NCBI GenBank assembly: GCA_903813345.2
Contig: CAIIXF020000007.1
Span: 22,743,564 to 22,807,563, forward strand
Length of the DNA stretch: 64,000 bases
Direction: 5' to 3'
Source: Owenia fusiformis
Lineage: Eukaryota > Annelida > Polychaeta > Sabellida > Oweniidae
Shown here: piece by piece, positions 44,441 through 55,144 of the stretch
How positions within the stretch are numbered: position 1 is the stretch's first letter
Layout: each line of letters opens with the position of its first letter
Position numbers and translations under genes: made by a program
Notes under the pieces: generated by a model
The model's input: only the letters and a program-made list of their open reading frames with translations
Told to the model about the DNA's origin: nothing
Database searches by the model: none

Positions 44441-45676
44441 ATGGCGCCAAGTCAGAGTAAAATAGAGCAAAGAACAAACATTAAGTTCTGTGTAAAGTTG
44501 GGGAAAGGTGTAAAAGAGACTATAAGACAGATAAAGAAGGCATATGGTAAAGCTGCCATTGCTGAGAGAAACATTTACAGGTGGTTTAACAAGTATTCCA
44601 GTGGATATGATGAAGTGGTAGACAAGCAGCGAGGAGGCAGGCCAGTGTCGTCATTCGATGATCAAACCATCAAAGCAATTGAAGCTGATGTTATGGACAA
44701 TAGGCAAATTTCTATCAGAGAATTGGCTGAAAAACACGATCTGAGCTATGGGACTGTGCAACGGATACTGACAAAGAACTGTCTGTTAAAGAAGGTGTCT
44801 GCTAAATGGGTGCCGCATGACTTGACACAGGAGCAGAAAGACCGGCGTGTTAAGGCTTCAAGGGACTTTCTTGCAAAATATCGGAGAGATGGAGATGACT
44901 TTCTTAACAAGATCATTACGAGTGACGAATCATTGCTATCATTCTACATCCCAGAGACCACGCAACAAAGTTCATCGTGGAAACATGACAACTCCCCAAC
45001 ACCAACCAAGCCTAAAATAGTACCAGGAATTCCACAAAAGAAACAAATGGTTGTGACATTCTTTGACATTAGAGGAATGGTGTTAACCCATTTTGTTCCC
45101 ATTGGCCAGAGAATTAATGCCGTTTACATTGCAAAGGTAAGATATCATTTGTTCTAATAATACATCATACTGTGAATTTTATTTTTAAATTAAAGTATTT
45201 AAATGTTGTTCACTGTCAATATAATTATAACTCCATGGCCATGATTCAAATCCAAATCCAATCAATGAAACAACTGGTTTAACAACCATTAAACATTTGT
45301 TTTTCAGGTTCTGAAGCGTGATCTTCAACGTTCCCTGAGGAAAAAGTGTCCCGGACATCTGCAACAGTTTATCTTGCATTGGGACAATGCCCCTACGCAC
45401 ACTGCAATCCTGACCAGCAACACAGTCCAAACACTTGGATTTCAACAACTTGAACATGCCCCTTATTCACCTGATCTTGCCCCCAGTGACTTTTATTTGT
45501 ATGGGGAACTAAAAAGAAACCTTAGTGGAAATAATTTTCAATCCTGTGAGGAATTGAAAAATGCCGTAGTACTAGCCCTACAAGGAATGAGTTCTAATGG
45601 ATTTAATTCTGTGTTCAAGGAATGGGTATCCAGACATGAGAAATGTGTTGCAAATGGTGGCAATTATGTAGAATGA
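44441..45676 (+). CDS. Mariner transposase (DD34D), split by a 171-bp intron
   Basis: Exon 1 is 44441-45136 (232 codons) and exon 2 is 45308-45676 (122 codons plus stop), giving 354 residues, close to the usual mariner length of about 345. The N-terminal part has helix-turn-helix regions (RGGRPVSSFDD, LAEKHDLSYGTVQRI) and the mariner hallmark WVPHDLTQEQKDRRV. The catalytic triad is visible: D162 in TSDES, D258 in HWDNAPTH and D293 in YSPDLAPSDFYLYG, with exactly 34 residues between the last two. The split lies between AK|gtaagat and ttttcag|V in phase 0. Without splicing the chain ends at a TAA six codons later and lacks two catalytic aspartates. It would act in the nucleus, cutting at its own terminal repeats. 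Confidence 0.88.
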
Positions 45677-45721
45677 ACTATTATTAGTAACTGTGCAATA
45701 GTATGATTTATATTGTTGTGA

Positions 45722-45727
45722 AATAAA
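45722..45727 (+). other. Polyadenylation signal of the mariner transposase
   Basis: AATAAA 46 bp after the TAG stop, inside the element and before the right terminal repeat. Confidence 0.5.
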
Positions 45728-45982
45728 ATGTTGAGGATATAACAATTTCAGATCTTGTTGATATTTTGAGATTACGCATTACACGTTAAGTAATTTGCCC
45801 CGGGTTACGCGATATCGGGTTACTATAGCAACCATAATTTCAACCAATGAAATGATTGAATTCCAATCTTTGAGATGGTAACTCAGAAATGTTGTGGGTA
45901 CATGTATACCAAATTTCATGAAGATCTGATGAATACTTTTGAAATTACAACATCTTTGACGTTACTTCTGGATCACCCTGTA

Positions 45983-48596
45983 TCTCATAATAATATCATT
46001 TCATAATTCACTTTCATGGGAAATAATGCTTGAATCTTGTGGTGTGAAAAAACATATAATAATGGTACAATATGTAATCGTCTAATCAGAATGACTAAAG
46101 TACACTAAATGTTATTTACATTCTACATCCTAGGCCTATATAATTTACAAATAACCTGTTTTAAAGTATTGTATATATTAAACTATACTAATTATAACAA
46201 CTAATCTATGCACAAAATATGAACACTTTTTACATAGTTGAACACATATTTGGGGTCTCTTTGAACACAGTATAAAAATATAGGATCATTTGGATAGGAC
46301 TTGAAAAATAAATCCAAACTGCAACTTCCCCTTTTGGAAGCTAACAGTTACAGAGTAACCAAGAACTGTTTCTAAATAAGATGCAAAAACTCTTTCTGAA
46401 TATTCAAAAATATTCAACAGGTTCAAACTGAGGTTTCACATAAGAGGGATAATCAAAAACTTTTCCCCAGATTTTTAACTTAATATATTAAGGAAGGGTT
46501 GGTGGTCCTTCCTTAGGAAGCAATCACCAATGTATGTTCCTAGCATAAGACTTGGAAACATTTAAAAATTACAATTTCTGTCAAAATAGTGAAAATTACA
46601 ATTTTGTACCCACTCGAGAAAAAAATCTTCAGTCAGGCTAATTTTTTGCAACCACGGAAGCCAAATTATCTCACTCTGGCCACGTTAGGGAAGCTATACT
46701 TGAAGGTGCACTACACCATTACATTGAATGGACAGATGTTGTCGATTATTTTTACAGGTTACCAGGGTGAGAAAATATCTAAGAAATCACCGAGGCAACC
46801 ATACAATTACCTCCTTTACCCGCTATTAACTATTATCACATCACAATTTGAGATTACAGAACTTACTTACAGATCATTTTGTACATAATATATCATCATG
46901 GGAAATATTTGACATTCGACAGGTTTGGCAATTAGAGACACTTAAAAGTTTTATGCAATATGGCATGCTACATCTATACGAGTCACTGACTTCTCTTAGT
47001 TTACTACAATACAAGTACTAGATATAGTACAAAATAGAAATATGGCCAGGCAAGTGTACTACAGTAATTCTCAAAACAAAAGTGATTTTAAATCGACTTA
47101 ATCATAATGTAGGACTGAAGTGCAAATATAGTTATAGTTATTGGTCAAACAAACTTGACACTTTCACTTCAATCACAAAATCAGAATAAATCAGATTAAA
47201 CAGAAAAATTCCATTAAACATGATGCTCTGAGGTTGCTATGACCTAAAGTATGAATTGTAATATTTGTGCACAAATTTTCCATTCAGTACAATTTCATTA
47301 TGAACAAATAATAAATTGAGGATTAGCATTGTATATAATAGACCGAATCAAAATATCATTTTGGCAAAGCTAATTTGATGAAGGTTTGAACCCCTCTATA
47401 GCATCTTTGATAGGTCACACCAAACATTGAAGTAGTATTATCATCAGCGTTTACATGATCAAAGATTTTTTCCATGACAAATCTGTCATTTTACCCCCTC
47501 CCCTAATATGATTAATTCTGTGAAAAAATGACAAAATGATATTTAATCTGGACCCTGAACACTATAGTACACATATTATATTCATAAAGCTTAACTATGA
47601 TTTGTGCAATGTGCATCTTCAGTTTGAACTTCCTGTACAATAAAATCACCGGTTCTTTAAAATATTACTCATTTTCAGCTTACCCAGCCTCCTCCCAAAA
47701 ATATTGGCTCACTTTAATAAATGAAGACTGTCTGGAGGTGAGCCTGGTTAGGTATAGGTATTCCTCAGGCTAATAGACTGGTGGGTATACAGGCCCATAG
47801 CACCCGAACCCTGCGAACCCCCGTTGGCTACGGGCTTGGTATATATCATAAGTGAATAATCAAAGATCTTTTGGAGAAGGCTCAAGTTCTTACACAGTTT
47901 GTCCTCTTTTTTATATAGTTAAAACACTTCTATCGGATTTGATTCACAAGTATTTTGCAAACTCAAAATGATTTTTTACAGAATTTGATCTGATTGTCAA
48001 GAAATTGTAGTTATAGTTGAGATATTCAGAAAATTTGTAGTAATTACGATCTTATCTTAGGCAAAATTTACCTGCTGTTTTATACAAATAGTATAGTAAA
48101 TGATGTTTTTCATATTCGTTTTCACTGTCAATTATGTTTGCCACTTGCTCTGTGTAGCCCAGTAAAGTTGTGTCCATGGCGTCACATTACATCTCTTTCA
48201 TATTGACTGAAGACAATTCTGTACTCGGCGGAGTGTTCTATAGTGTTCCATATGTATATATAAATACATATAGATATAGAGTTCTTGTCCATCTGAGCTA
48301 TGTGGCTGACCACATAGTTAAAGTTACATACAACATACTGCACATACATGTGACTTGGTCAACATGTTCCTATGTCTCTCTTCAGCTGTACAATAAATGT
48401 ACAAAATAATGTGTACACTTATGAAAAGTAGTACACTTAACAATTAGTCTCTGTTTCTGATATCCTAACTACACTCTTTGATCCAGTCCAGTTAGCATAC
48501 CCGCTTTTATCCACAGGATATAATAGTATGTCAATCTATTGCAGATATAAGTTTTTACCATTTGGCAATATTGTGCGTTTTTACACAGTTCTTAGT
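45983..48596. other. Intergenic DNA without a supported gene
   Basis: AT-rich sequence; the longest open stretches (for example 46589-46888) lack recognisable motifs. A GGCTACGGGCTTGG word near 47825 belongs to the family of the 10243-10421 foldback repeat. Confidence 0.4.
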
Positions 48597-51041
48597 CTAA
48601 TCGCTATCTGACCCACTGACTATTGTTGCACTATTTCGCCTTTTCCTTTTCAATGGAGTAGTAGAGACCTTTGATTTTTTCACTTTAACATTGACTATTT
48701 TGGTTTTATTGTCTTGAGAGCAGTCTTTCTTTTTCTCGTGAGGACCTGTTACCAACAGATACGATAACATATTGTTTTCATCCATTTTGTAACCATGGTA
48801 GCCGCTGTAAAGGATCAATGCAGCCTGAATCCCAAGAACTCGGTCATGATTTTTCTCCCCTTCGAACAGGTCCCAATATATGCTATGTTCCCATATGTGC
48901 TTTGTAAAACAGACCTTGCTCTTATACAGCTTACCTGAAACATAAAAAACAGGATATGATTTATCTAGATCATGCTTTATCACTTTGTTTGGTTACAACT
49001 TACAAGTCTACTGAAAGATGAGTCAAGTTGCCTTAACTTTTAGTTTATGAACCTCATCTTATACAGTACTTGTAAACCAGATGTTCAATTTCTTTATCAC
49101 AATTACTTTTATGAAACTAATAAATGTGAAATAAATAATTTTAGAACTATGAATAGAAATTCACCTCCAACAAATCCATGGAGCCTTAAATACGGACAAT
49201 GTCAGAACTCTGAAACCTGAAAGTTTGAAACAACTTGGTGAATTCCTGTTACCATTTAACAAAGAATGTGTGCTGAGAAGACATATCATCCTGATTGGTC
49301 AAATCGACAGACAAATGAAGTCATTCAATGGTAGTTTCAAAATTTTCTAAAATCACTTTGAATTTATATTACAAGTTAATTTCTGGCATGTTAACCAATA
49401 TCATATTTCACATCAAGATAAAAGAAAGATGTAGCGAATATGCTAAAATCAATTAAAACAGCTCAACGACGCATGGTATTCTAAAACTAGCTGATGAAAT
49501 TTTAGACAAATGAAAGTGATAAGCAAGAGACTGTCATCTCTAGGTTCTAGGGTTTTCACTACTCTTCCAAGGAGGATTGGCACCCGGGGGTTCACTCTAA
49601 ATGATTTGGGGATTGGCACCCGGAGGTTCACTCTAAATGATTTGGGTAGGTATGTGCAGCACAACCAATTTTGGCATAAACCATGGAAATTGGCCAATCT
49701 GAGAGGAAAAAACATGGAAAATCGTCTAAGAAAATACCTTTATTTAGGTAAAAATTCAGCTTTTCTACCAAAAAAGGTATTAAATTAGTTAAATCATTTG
49801 CCGCAGCCTGGGAAAAATCACTGGAAAGGTGCATTTTTGGTCAATTTAACAATATTTCTGGAAATTTAGTCCCTGCAAACTCCAGAGGAATTTGATATGG
49901 ACAAGTAGTTGGGAGCAATAAAATGGACTTTCATAAGTCTGGGAGGAAAGTAACATGGAAACTTTCAATCTTGAGAGGAAATTAAAGGCCAAATAAAAAA
50001 AACTGAAGGTAAGATCTTTTTCCAAATCTATCAATTTAGTTAATGAAAACACAGGATTTTGTCCAAGGGACGGATCATTGATTTTTTTGAGTCCCTTCAT
50101 CAAAATCTGGGTCCTCCTAATGTTAAGGACGCTGATACTTTCCTGGAAATTCCATCGGCTATGGTGTCTAAGTAATCAGAGATTGGTAGATCACTAGATC
50201 TACAGAAATTTGCATTTAATTTTTCAAGAAAATCATACTTAGAATCAATTCAAATTAATAATTGATTTGCACTGAACGAAAAGAAAATATCTCATTGGTT
50301 GTTTGTGTTGTTTTCCAGATAAGTAGCTAGTTTAACCGTATATTTGACCGTCAATGCACAAATAATTAAGGGAAACATGAGTGATACTCAATAAAACATT
50401 TATCATCAACCAAATCTCCATGTAAATACATCGTTGCTGCTAAATAACCATCTAAAAGACAACATGACCGATTGACCTACTTTATTTATCAATGGCCGCT
50501 GCCTCATGAATATTTATGAAGCATGTGCGCTAAGATTTTTACGACCAAATTTCCAGCATAAAACGTCGAATTGCTAGAAAAGTACAAAATGTCACTTCCT
50601 TATTAAATGTCCTTCTTTTGAATAGTATCACGTGTTATGTTTTGCGGCATAAATTGAAGCTCATTCGGATAGTTTTGATGATGTTTGGAGAAATTTTCCT
50701 AACAACAACAATGGAGAGTAAAAATTTTAAATGGCCGAAGCACATGGCAAAATGGCAATTTTCCAACCGCATTTTTTGTGACTTAATCCCAACGAATAGA
50801 CACAAAAAATTCCAGATATATGCTTTATGCACCAGTTCATCATATGACAGTTTTACTTACCACAAACACTGCAATTTATACCTCCTTCGTACTCTTCATA
50901 CTTTCTGAGAACGTCCAGGACTCCGTCGAGCTCAAGACCTTTGGGGCTCGGTAAGACACCTTCGTACGAGCGTTGTGAATCTAATCGCATTCTTTTTGGC
51001 CTCTGAGCAAAGTCAAGAGGGTCTTCGTAATCCATCTCCAT
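48597..51041 (-). CDS. Small C2H2 zinc-finger protein, finger split by an intron
   Basis: Exon 1 is 51041-50861 and exon 2 is 48934-48597 with stop TAG; together they code 172 residues. The junction (TGTG|gtaagt ... tttcag|GTAAGC) rebuilds CSVCGKLYKSKVCFTKHIWEH, printed here as CSVCGKLYKSKV followed by CFTKHIWEH. That is an exact C-x2-C-x12-H-x3-H finger at residues 58-78. A basic RPKRMR near the N terminus and PLKRKRR near the C terminus look like nuclear localisation signals, and the chain ends in acidic SGSDSD. The segment after the finger (YWDLFEGEKN, LGIQAALILYSGY) is helical. The KHxWEHxxYW pattern reminds me of a conserved group of single-finger eukaryotic proteins, but I cannot name an orthologue. 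A nuclear role is inferred only from motif and basic patches. Confidence 0.75.
48935..50860 (-). other. Intron of the zinc-finger gene
   Basis: The 1.9-kb intron contains a 38-bp direct duplication (GGATTGGCACCCGG then TTCACTCTAAATGATTTGGG) at about 49573-49646 and otherwise AT-rich noncoding sequence. Open frames across the duplication are not supported as genes. Confidence 0.5.
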
Positions 51042-51480
51042 AGTTGATTATATTCAACTTACGCTAAATAGCGAGATATCAAAATTTTTCTAGGCACAAT
51101 AATTTCTACAAACATCGAAGCTGCAAAATCTTCATAGTATAAAAACAAAATGGCTCGACCAATCAGATAGAAGAATTTGACCAAAAGGTATTGATATGTA
51201 AATATCTTGTACCACGTGATCATACTTTCCCGCGAAACATTGATACAGGAATTTTATTGGATTAGATTCGCGCTAGCGGGAATTTTAAATACTAATATAC
51301 ATGATATAGCAAGTGTGATTCGGCGAGAGAGAGCAATACAGGAGGTAGAATTAATGCATTTCTTCATATTCAACGGATTCATCTCTTGCGGGATCTCAGG
51401 CCTGACTACCAGTGTGCTTGTTCATGTTGGCGAAGTAATTAGCTTCGATAAGGCCAGGGCCTGGGGCACTGGCGGCTCCG
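51042..51480. other. 5' flank of the zinc-finger gene
   Basis: The promoter of the minus-strand gene should lie here. I see no TATA box at a sensible distance. The stretch 51180-51320 is somewhat richer in CG dinucleotides (CCGCGAAAC, CGCGCTAGCGGG) than its surroundings, which would fit a promoter region but proves nothing. Confidence 0.3.
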
Positions 51481-51484
51481 GAAG

Positions 51485-51655
51485 CTAACAAGTGGGAGGG
51501 GGGCAAATTTCGAGGGAATTTTTCGGGGCCCTTAATTAAAACTTGATATTGGGCCTTAAAATTGAGAATTTAAGGCCCATTTTTTGATAATTTGGCTTAT
51601 AAAAGGCCTTTAAAGGCCAAATGTGCCCTAAAGGCCCATTTTTCTGGGAATTCAA
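51485..51655. repeat. GGCC/AAGGCC dispersed repeat, second copy
   Basis: It has the same word order as 6970-7240 (G run, GGGCCTTAAAATT, AAGGCCCATTTTT, GGCCTTTAAAGG). Confidence 0.5.
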
Positions 51656-51664
51656 CATTGTTTT

Positions 51665-52225
51665 TCTTTTAAACCAATTATTGAAAGCATCTCTGTAAAA
51701 GACACGGTCATTTATGTAATGGTCACTAATTGACAACAATTTTGCGAAAATTACTTAAATATATTTTTATAACTGTTTTTGTTAACATTTTTTAATTTTT
51801 AGTACAATTGTTTTTTGTTTCTTCCTACAAATTCTTGAGAATGAAATAAAAATTCCGAACCCTGTCAATATTATAGTTATACAAAGGAAAATTTGGTAAT
51901 GTAACAAAAAATTAAAGTAACCATTTTATTTCATGAACAAGATGCTTTTTTAAATCAACGGCGAATTTACCTTTGTACAATTACAATATTCGTAGAGACC
52001 TAAACACGCCAGTTTTATTTGTCGTTTTGTTCCAATGAGGTTCGGATAGATGTATCGTTTTATTCCGAACTTGATACCAAGAACAAACGAAGTGTATGAT
52101 GTGTTTTCTAAAACAATATAGAGATTTCAGTGTAGATTGACAATGTGTAAAATTTTCAGTATTTTGTGATTAAGCTTACTGGGAGAACATGTGTTCAATT
52201 CAGTTCGCCATATCGATACTAATCA
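51665..52225. mobile_element. Second foldback element, related to 29760-30485
   Basis: It shares words with the first copy: TTGTTCCAATGAGGTTCGGA, ATGTGTTTTCTAAAACAATA, TTCTTGAGAATGAAAT and a terminal CGCCATATCGATAC. Its left boundary is vague and it looks older than the first copy. Confidence 0.55.
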
Positions 52226-52597
52226 GGAAAAGGGTGGTCATTTGAAATCCATGGTGGGACAAGGAGGTCCCACGGTAGATAATGGTTTAGTTGAGGTTTG
52301 TTTTCTTTATGACTAGTGAGCTCTTAGATCAGTAAATATCTTGTTTTTGTTGCTGTGTTCTTCACCAATTTTTGGTCCCTTTTCTTTGGCACTTGTACAT
52401 ACATCCATAAAGACAACTTGTGCTTGGCATCGGGAACTCTTTCGAACGTGACTGACAGTCAGAAGTAGGATTCAGGCCGATAAATATGGCAGTCAACTCA
52501 AGTTGTGCTCTTCACAAGCTATCGACTGAGCTGCCATCTTTTAATGAACACTCTATCACCCTCGTATAAAGCCTTTGGCACATGGATCCGATATACG

Positions 52598-53250
52598 CAG
52601 AGGGGCATTCCAAAAGTCTTGGACGCCCTGCTCTATTTTGTTGCATTGGTTAAAATTACTTGAAACTTTCCAAATTCCAATAATAAAGATCAACAACCCA
52701 ACTACTCTGAATAATTTACACATCGCAACTTTCAGCCTTAAAAATGCTGACACTATTTGACTTGCATTGTTGATGTGAATTTTGAGATATTCTCGCTATC
52801 ATTGAACTTGAGCCACTACCGCACGCACAATACGGTCGATATGGCCCCCGTGTGTTTTTTCCTTTCCCCAAGTTACAGAAGGACATTTGTGGATGAGAAC
52901 GACCTTCTTCCCGGGCGTCCATTCGACCATGTCCTCAAATGGGAGGGGGGGGTAGTTCACTCATGTGAGTCATGGGTCCAGCACTGTAATTCATACATGC
53001 TGTTGCATTTCAACTCGGACATATCACATGGAATGTACAAAATACTAGAAGTCTCTGTACATTTCTGCATTTAATGTTGCCCCTGTGGTTCTGTGATGTC
53101 ATGTCATCGTAGCAGCCTAACTTTCATTTTCTAAAAAAATACAATTTTAGTTGTAACACTTGAGAGTACACTGTGTACAAATTTAAAGACAATGCATTGA
53201 CCGCATATTTATCAGCACCAGTCGTGTTACTTTTGGAACACCCTGTATAT
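52598..53250 (+). mobile_element. Decayed mariner-like element
   Basis: The right end TTCCAAAAGT motif (rc of CTTTTGGAACACCCTGTA, 53233-53250) pairs with GGCATTCCAAAAGT at about 52603. Between them, in two frames, are remnants like VDMAPVCFFL and FPKLQKDICG, which recall the mariner DLAPxDFFLFPKL motif. A frameshift and stops make it inactive, and the length (about 650 bp) implies an internal deletion. Confidence 0.45.
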
Positions 53251-54480
53251 ACGTCTACAAGTAGTCATTGATTAGCGTTGTGAGTAAATACTTATCTATT
53301 TTATAGATATAATTATTGGTCTGAAATCGCAGTGATAATTGGCATTAAGTTTAATATGAGTATCCAGTCAACAATATAAAAGAGGAACTTAGCAGAGAAA
53401 ACTATTTGTTTTCGGTAAAAATTATATTAGAATCGATGATAAAATATTATAATCCATACGCGTATAAGTATTCTTTGTTGAGAAACAAAACAAAAGGTCC
53501 ATGTGCAGTATGGCAAGTAATTTTAGACAGTCATATCTTTCACCATGAGTACTTTCTGGCTATAAATACAATGGTTTTTATTAAAATAATGTGTTTTCTT
53601 TATACATGTGAAATCCCCATGATAGTAAAATAGCAATCCAACTCTCTGAAAATTATGGATTAGGGCCCCACCTTGGCACTTTTTAAATTTTTTTAAGACA
53701 CATGCATTTTCTAAAAAGAGAATCTTGTTTTTCTCAATTTAAACATATCGAAAGTTTCTTCTACAGTACATTAACAATTTCTGAAAAGGGGATGTGCATT
53801 GAAATGCGTTAAAGTTAAAAACACATATCCCATGTTATTTTCCCATAGAGAAAACTCGTGCTATCCATTATTTTCAGCATCATTTTGGTCATCGAAAATT
53901 GATATCTTCAAAACTAGACTTTCAATACCATTATATTTTTGAAGATGTTTTAGACCCCTTGTTGAATAATTTTTTCATGCAATAAAAATCAGAAAAAGGA
54001 GATCCTCTTTTGAGTAAATAGGTTCAATATTTCGAAAAAAATGTTGACATGGGGTCCCTATTCATAATTTTTCGAATTGCTCGATTGATATTTTTATCAT
54101 CATGGGTACTTCAGAAAGTACACTCACTTACGTACTACACGTGGTCTTTTCAATTCACCTCGCACACTGAGCATCGCAGATATCCAAAAGGACAGAGATA
54201 AAAGGCGGTTACCACACTGATTCACTTATAACATAACGTTTTGCGCATAGGCTTAAACATAATTATAAGTTATACTTTCACTTTTGAGCAAAATCTCTCT
54301 ATTCTGACCGAATAATCGGGCTAATACCTTCCTCATGGTTGTCATGCATGTGTTGATTGCGTTCTTACAGCAATTGTGATTTCTGATTAATTTGTATTTG
54401 TCAAATCTATTGTAATAACCCCAACCCCGTTGCTCCTAGCAACATCAATTAAGCACAAATCAGTGCTAAATAATAGATAA
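53251..54480. other. Intergenic DNA with nothing supported
   Basis: AT-rich sequence between the mariner relic and the 54492 element. No gene or repeat was recognised. Confidence 0.35.
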
Positions 54481-54491
54481 GCATGGATGCC

Positions 54492-54913
54492 GAACTCCCG
54501 TGCAGTGATATTATCACTGCGGCGGGCAGGTATCCCACCGTAAGCATGGTAACTTCGTAATAAACAACTGACGTGATTGGTTCAAGTCCCATGCTCAGGT
54601 CGCGTGATTATAAAATTTAGACAATTTCATTGGTTGAATTACGCGTATTAACTAATAAACAACACGTGCGGTAAATTATTATCAACACAACTTTTACTCA
54701 GAATTCCTTCCGCGGTGATTTCTTCTCATATATCAATAATTTTGAAATATTTTGACAAAATAATGATTGGGGAACATTCATGAATACATATTTTATAAGT
54801 TGTGTGAAAAACAAGTACATCTGTGACAAAAAGGGGGACTATCTTCCCCAAATTTTGGGGATTTCATAATCTGCCCGCCGCAGTGTCTATACCGAGACAC
54901 TGCATGGGAGTTC
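54492..54913. mobile_element. Inverted-repeat element with an 11-bp target duplication
   Basis: A 422-bp unit begins GAACTCCCGTGCAGTG and ends CACTGCATGGGAGTTC. Each end also holds a nested small hairpin and CACTGCGGCGGGCAG. The word GCATGGATGCC flanks it on both sides (54481-54491 and 54914-54924) as a perfect 11-bp direct repeat. Duplications of 8-11 bp are known for Mutator-like transposons. No coding sequence is inside. Confidence 0.85.
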
Positions 54914-55144
54914 GCATGGATGCCTTATAAGATATACGTAAATACGTGCAGTTGTTTCTTTCATCACGCTCTTCTTATCAAATATATACAGATAATCGAG
55001 TATACCTAAAATTTAAAAGTGATCATATTATTTATAAGCTTTGGCACCAGATTCGGACAGAAGAAACCTGGCAACAAGGGCATAGATTTTATGAGAAAAA
55101 CCGTACAGAAATTCCGTATTTGAAAGCGAATTAAAATCGTCCAG

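Larger units (their letters stand above)
44019..45980 (+). mobile_element. Complete mariner-type transposon with 189-bp terminal inverted repeats
   Basis: The element is 1,962 bp. TA flanks it at 44017-44018 and 45981-45982, as expected for Tc1/mariner insertion. The ends begin CAGGGTGATCCAGAAGTAAC, and the inverted repeats run 44019-44207 and 45792-45980 with only a few differences. Such long repeats are more than the roughly 30 bp of classical mariner. The transposase gene lies between them, with a polyadenylation signal at 45722-45727. The near-identity of the ends suggests fairly recent activity (inference). Confidence 0.92.

Noticed and set aside
45137-45157. Mariner transposase ending at VRYHLF
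   Set aside because: This is read-through into the intron; it would remove two of three catalytic aspartates, while the spliced frame restores the full protein.
46589-46888. Plus-strand open frame of 99 codons
   Set aside because: No splice context, motif or composition bias supports it; it lies in AT-rich intergenic DNA.
49510-49788. Plus-strand open frame across the 38-bp duplication
   Set aside because: Its repeated peptide comes from the DNA duplication, and it lies in the zinc-finger gene's intron without splice support.
52757-53074. Plus-strand open frame as an intact gene
   Set aside because: The mariner-like remnants are split over two frames and lack catalytic motifs, so it is listed as a relic.
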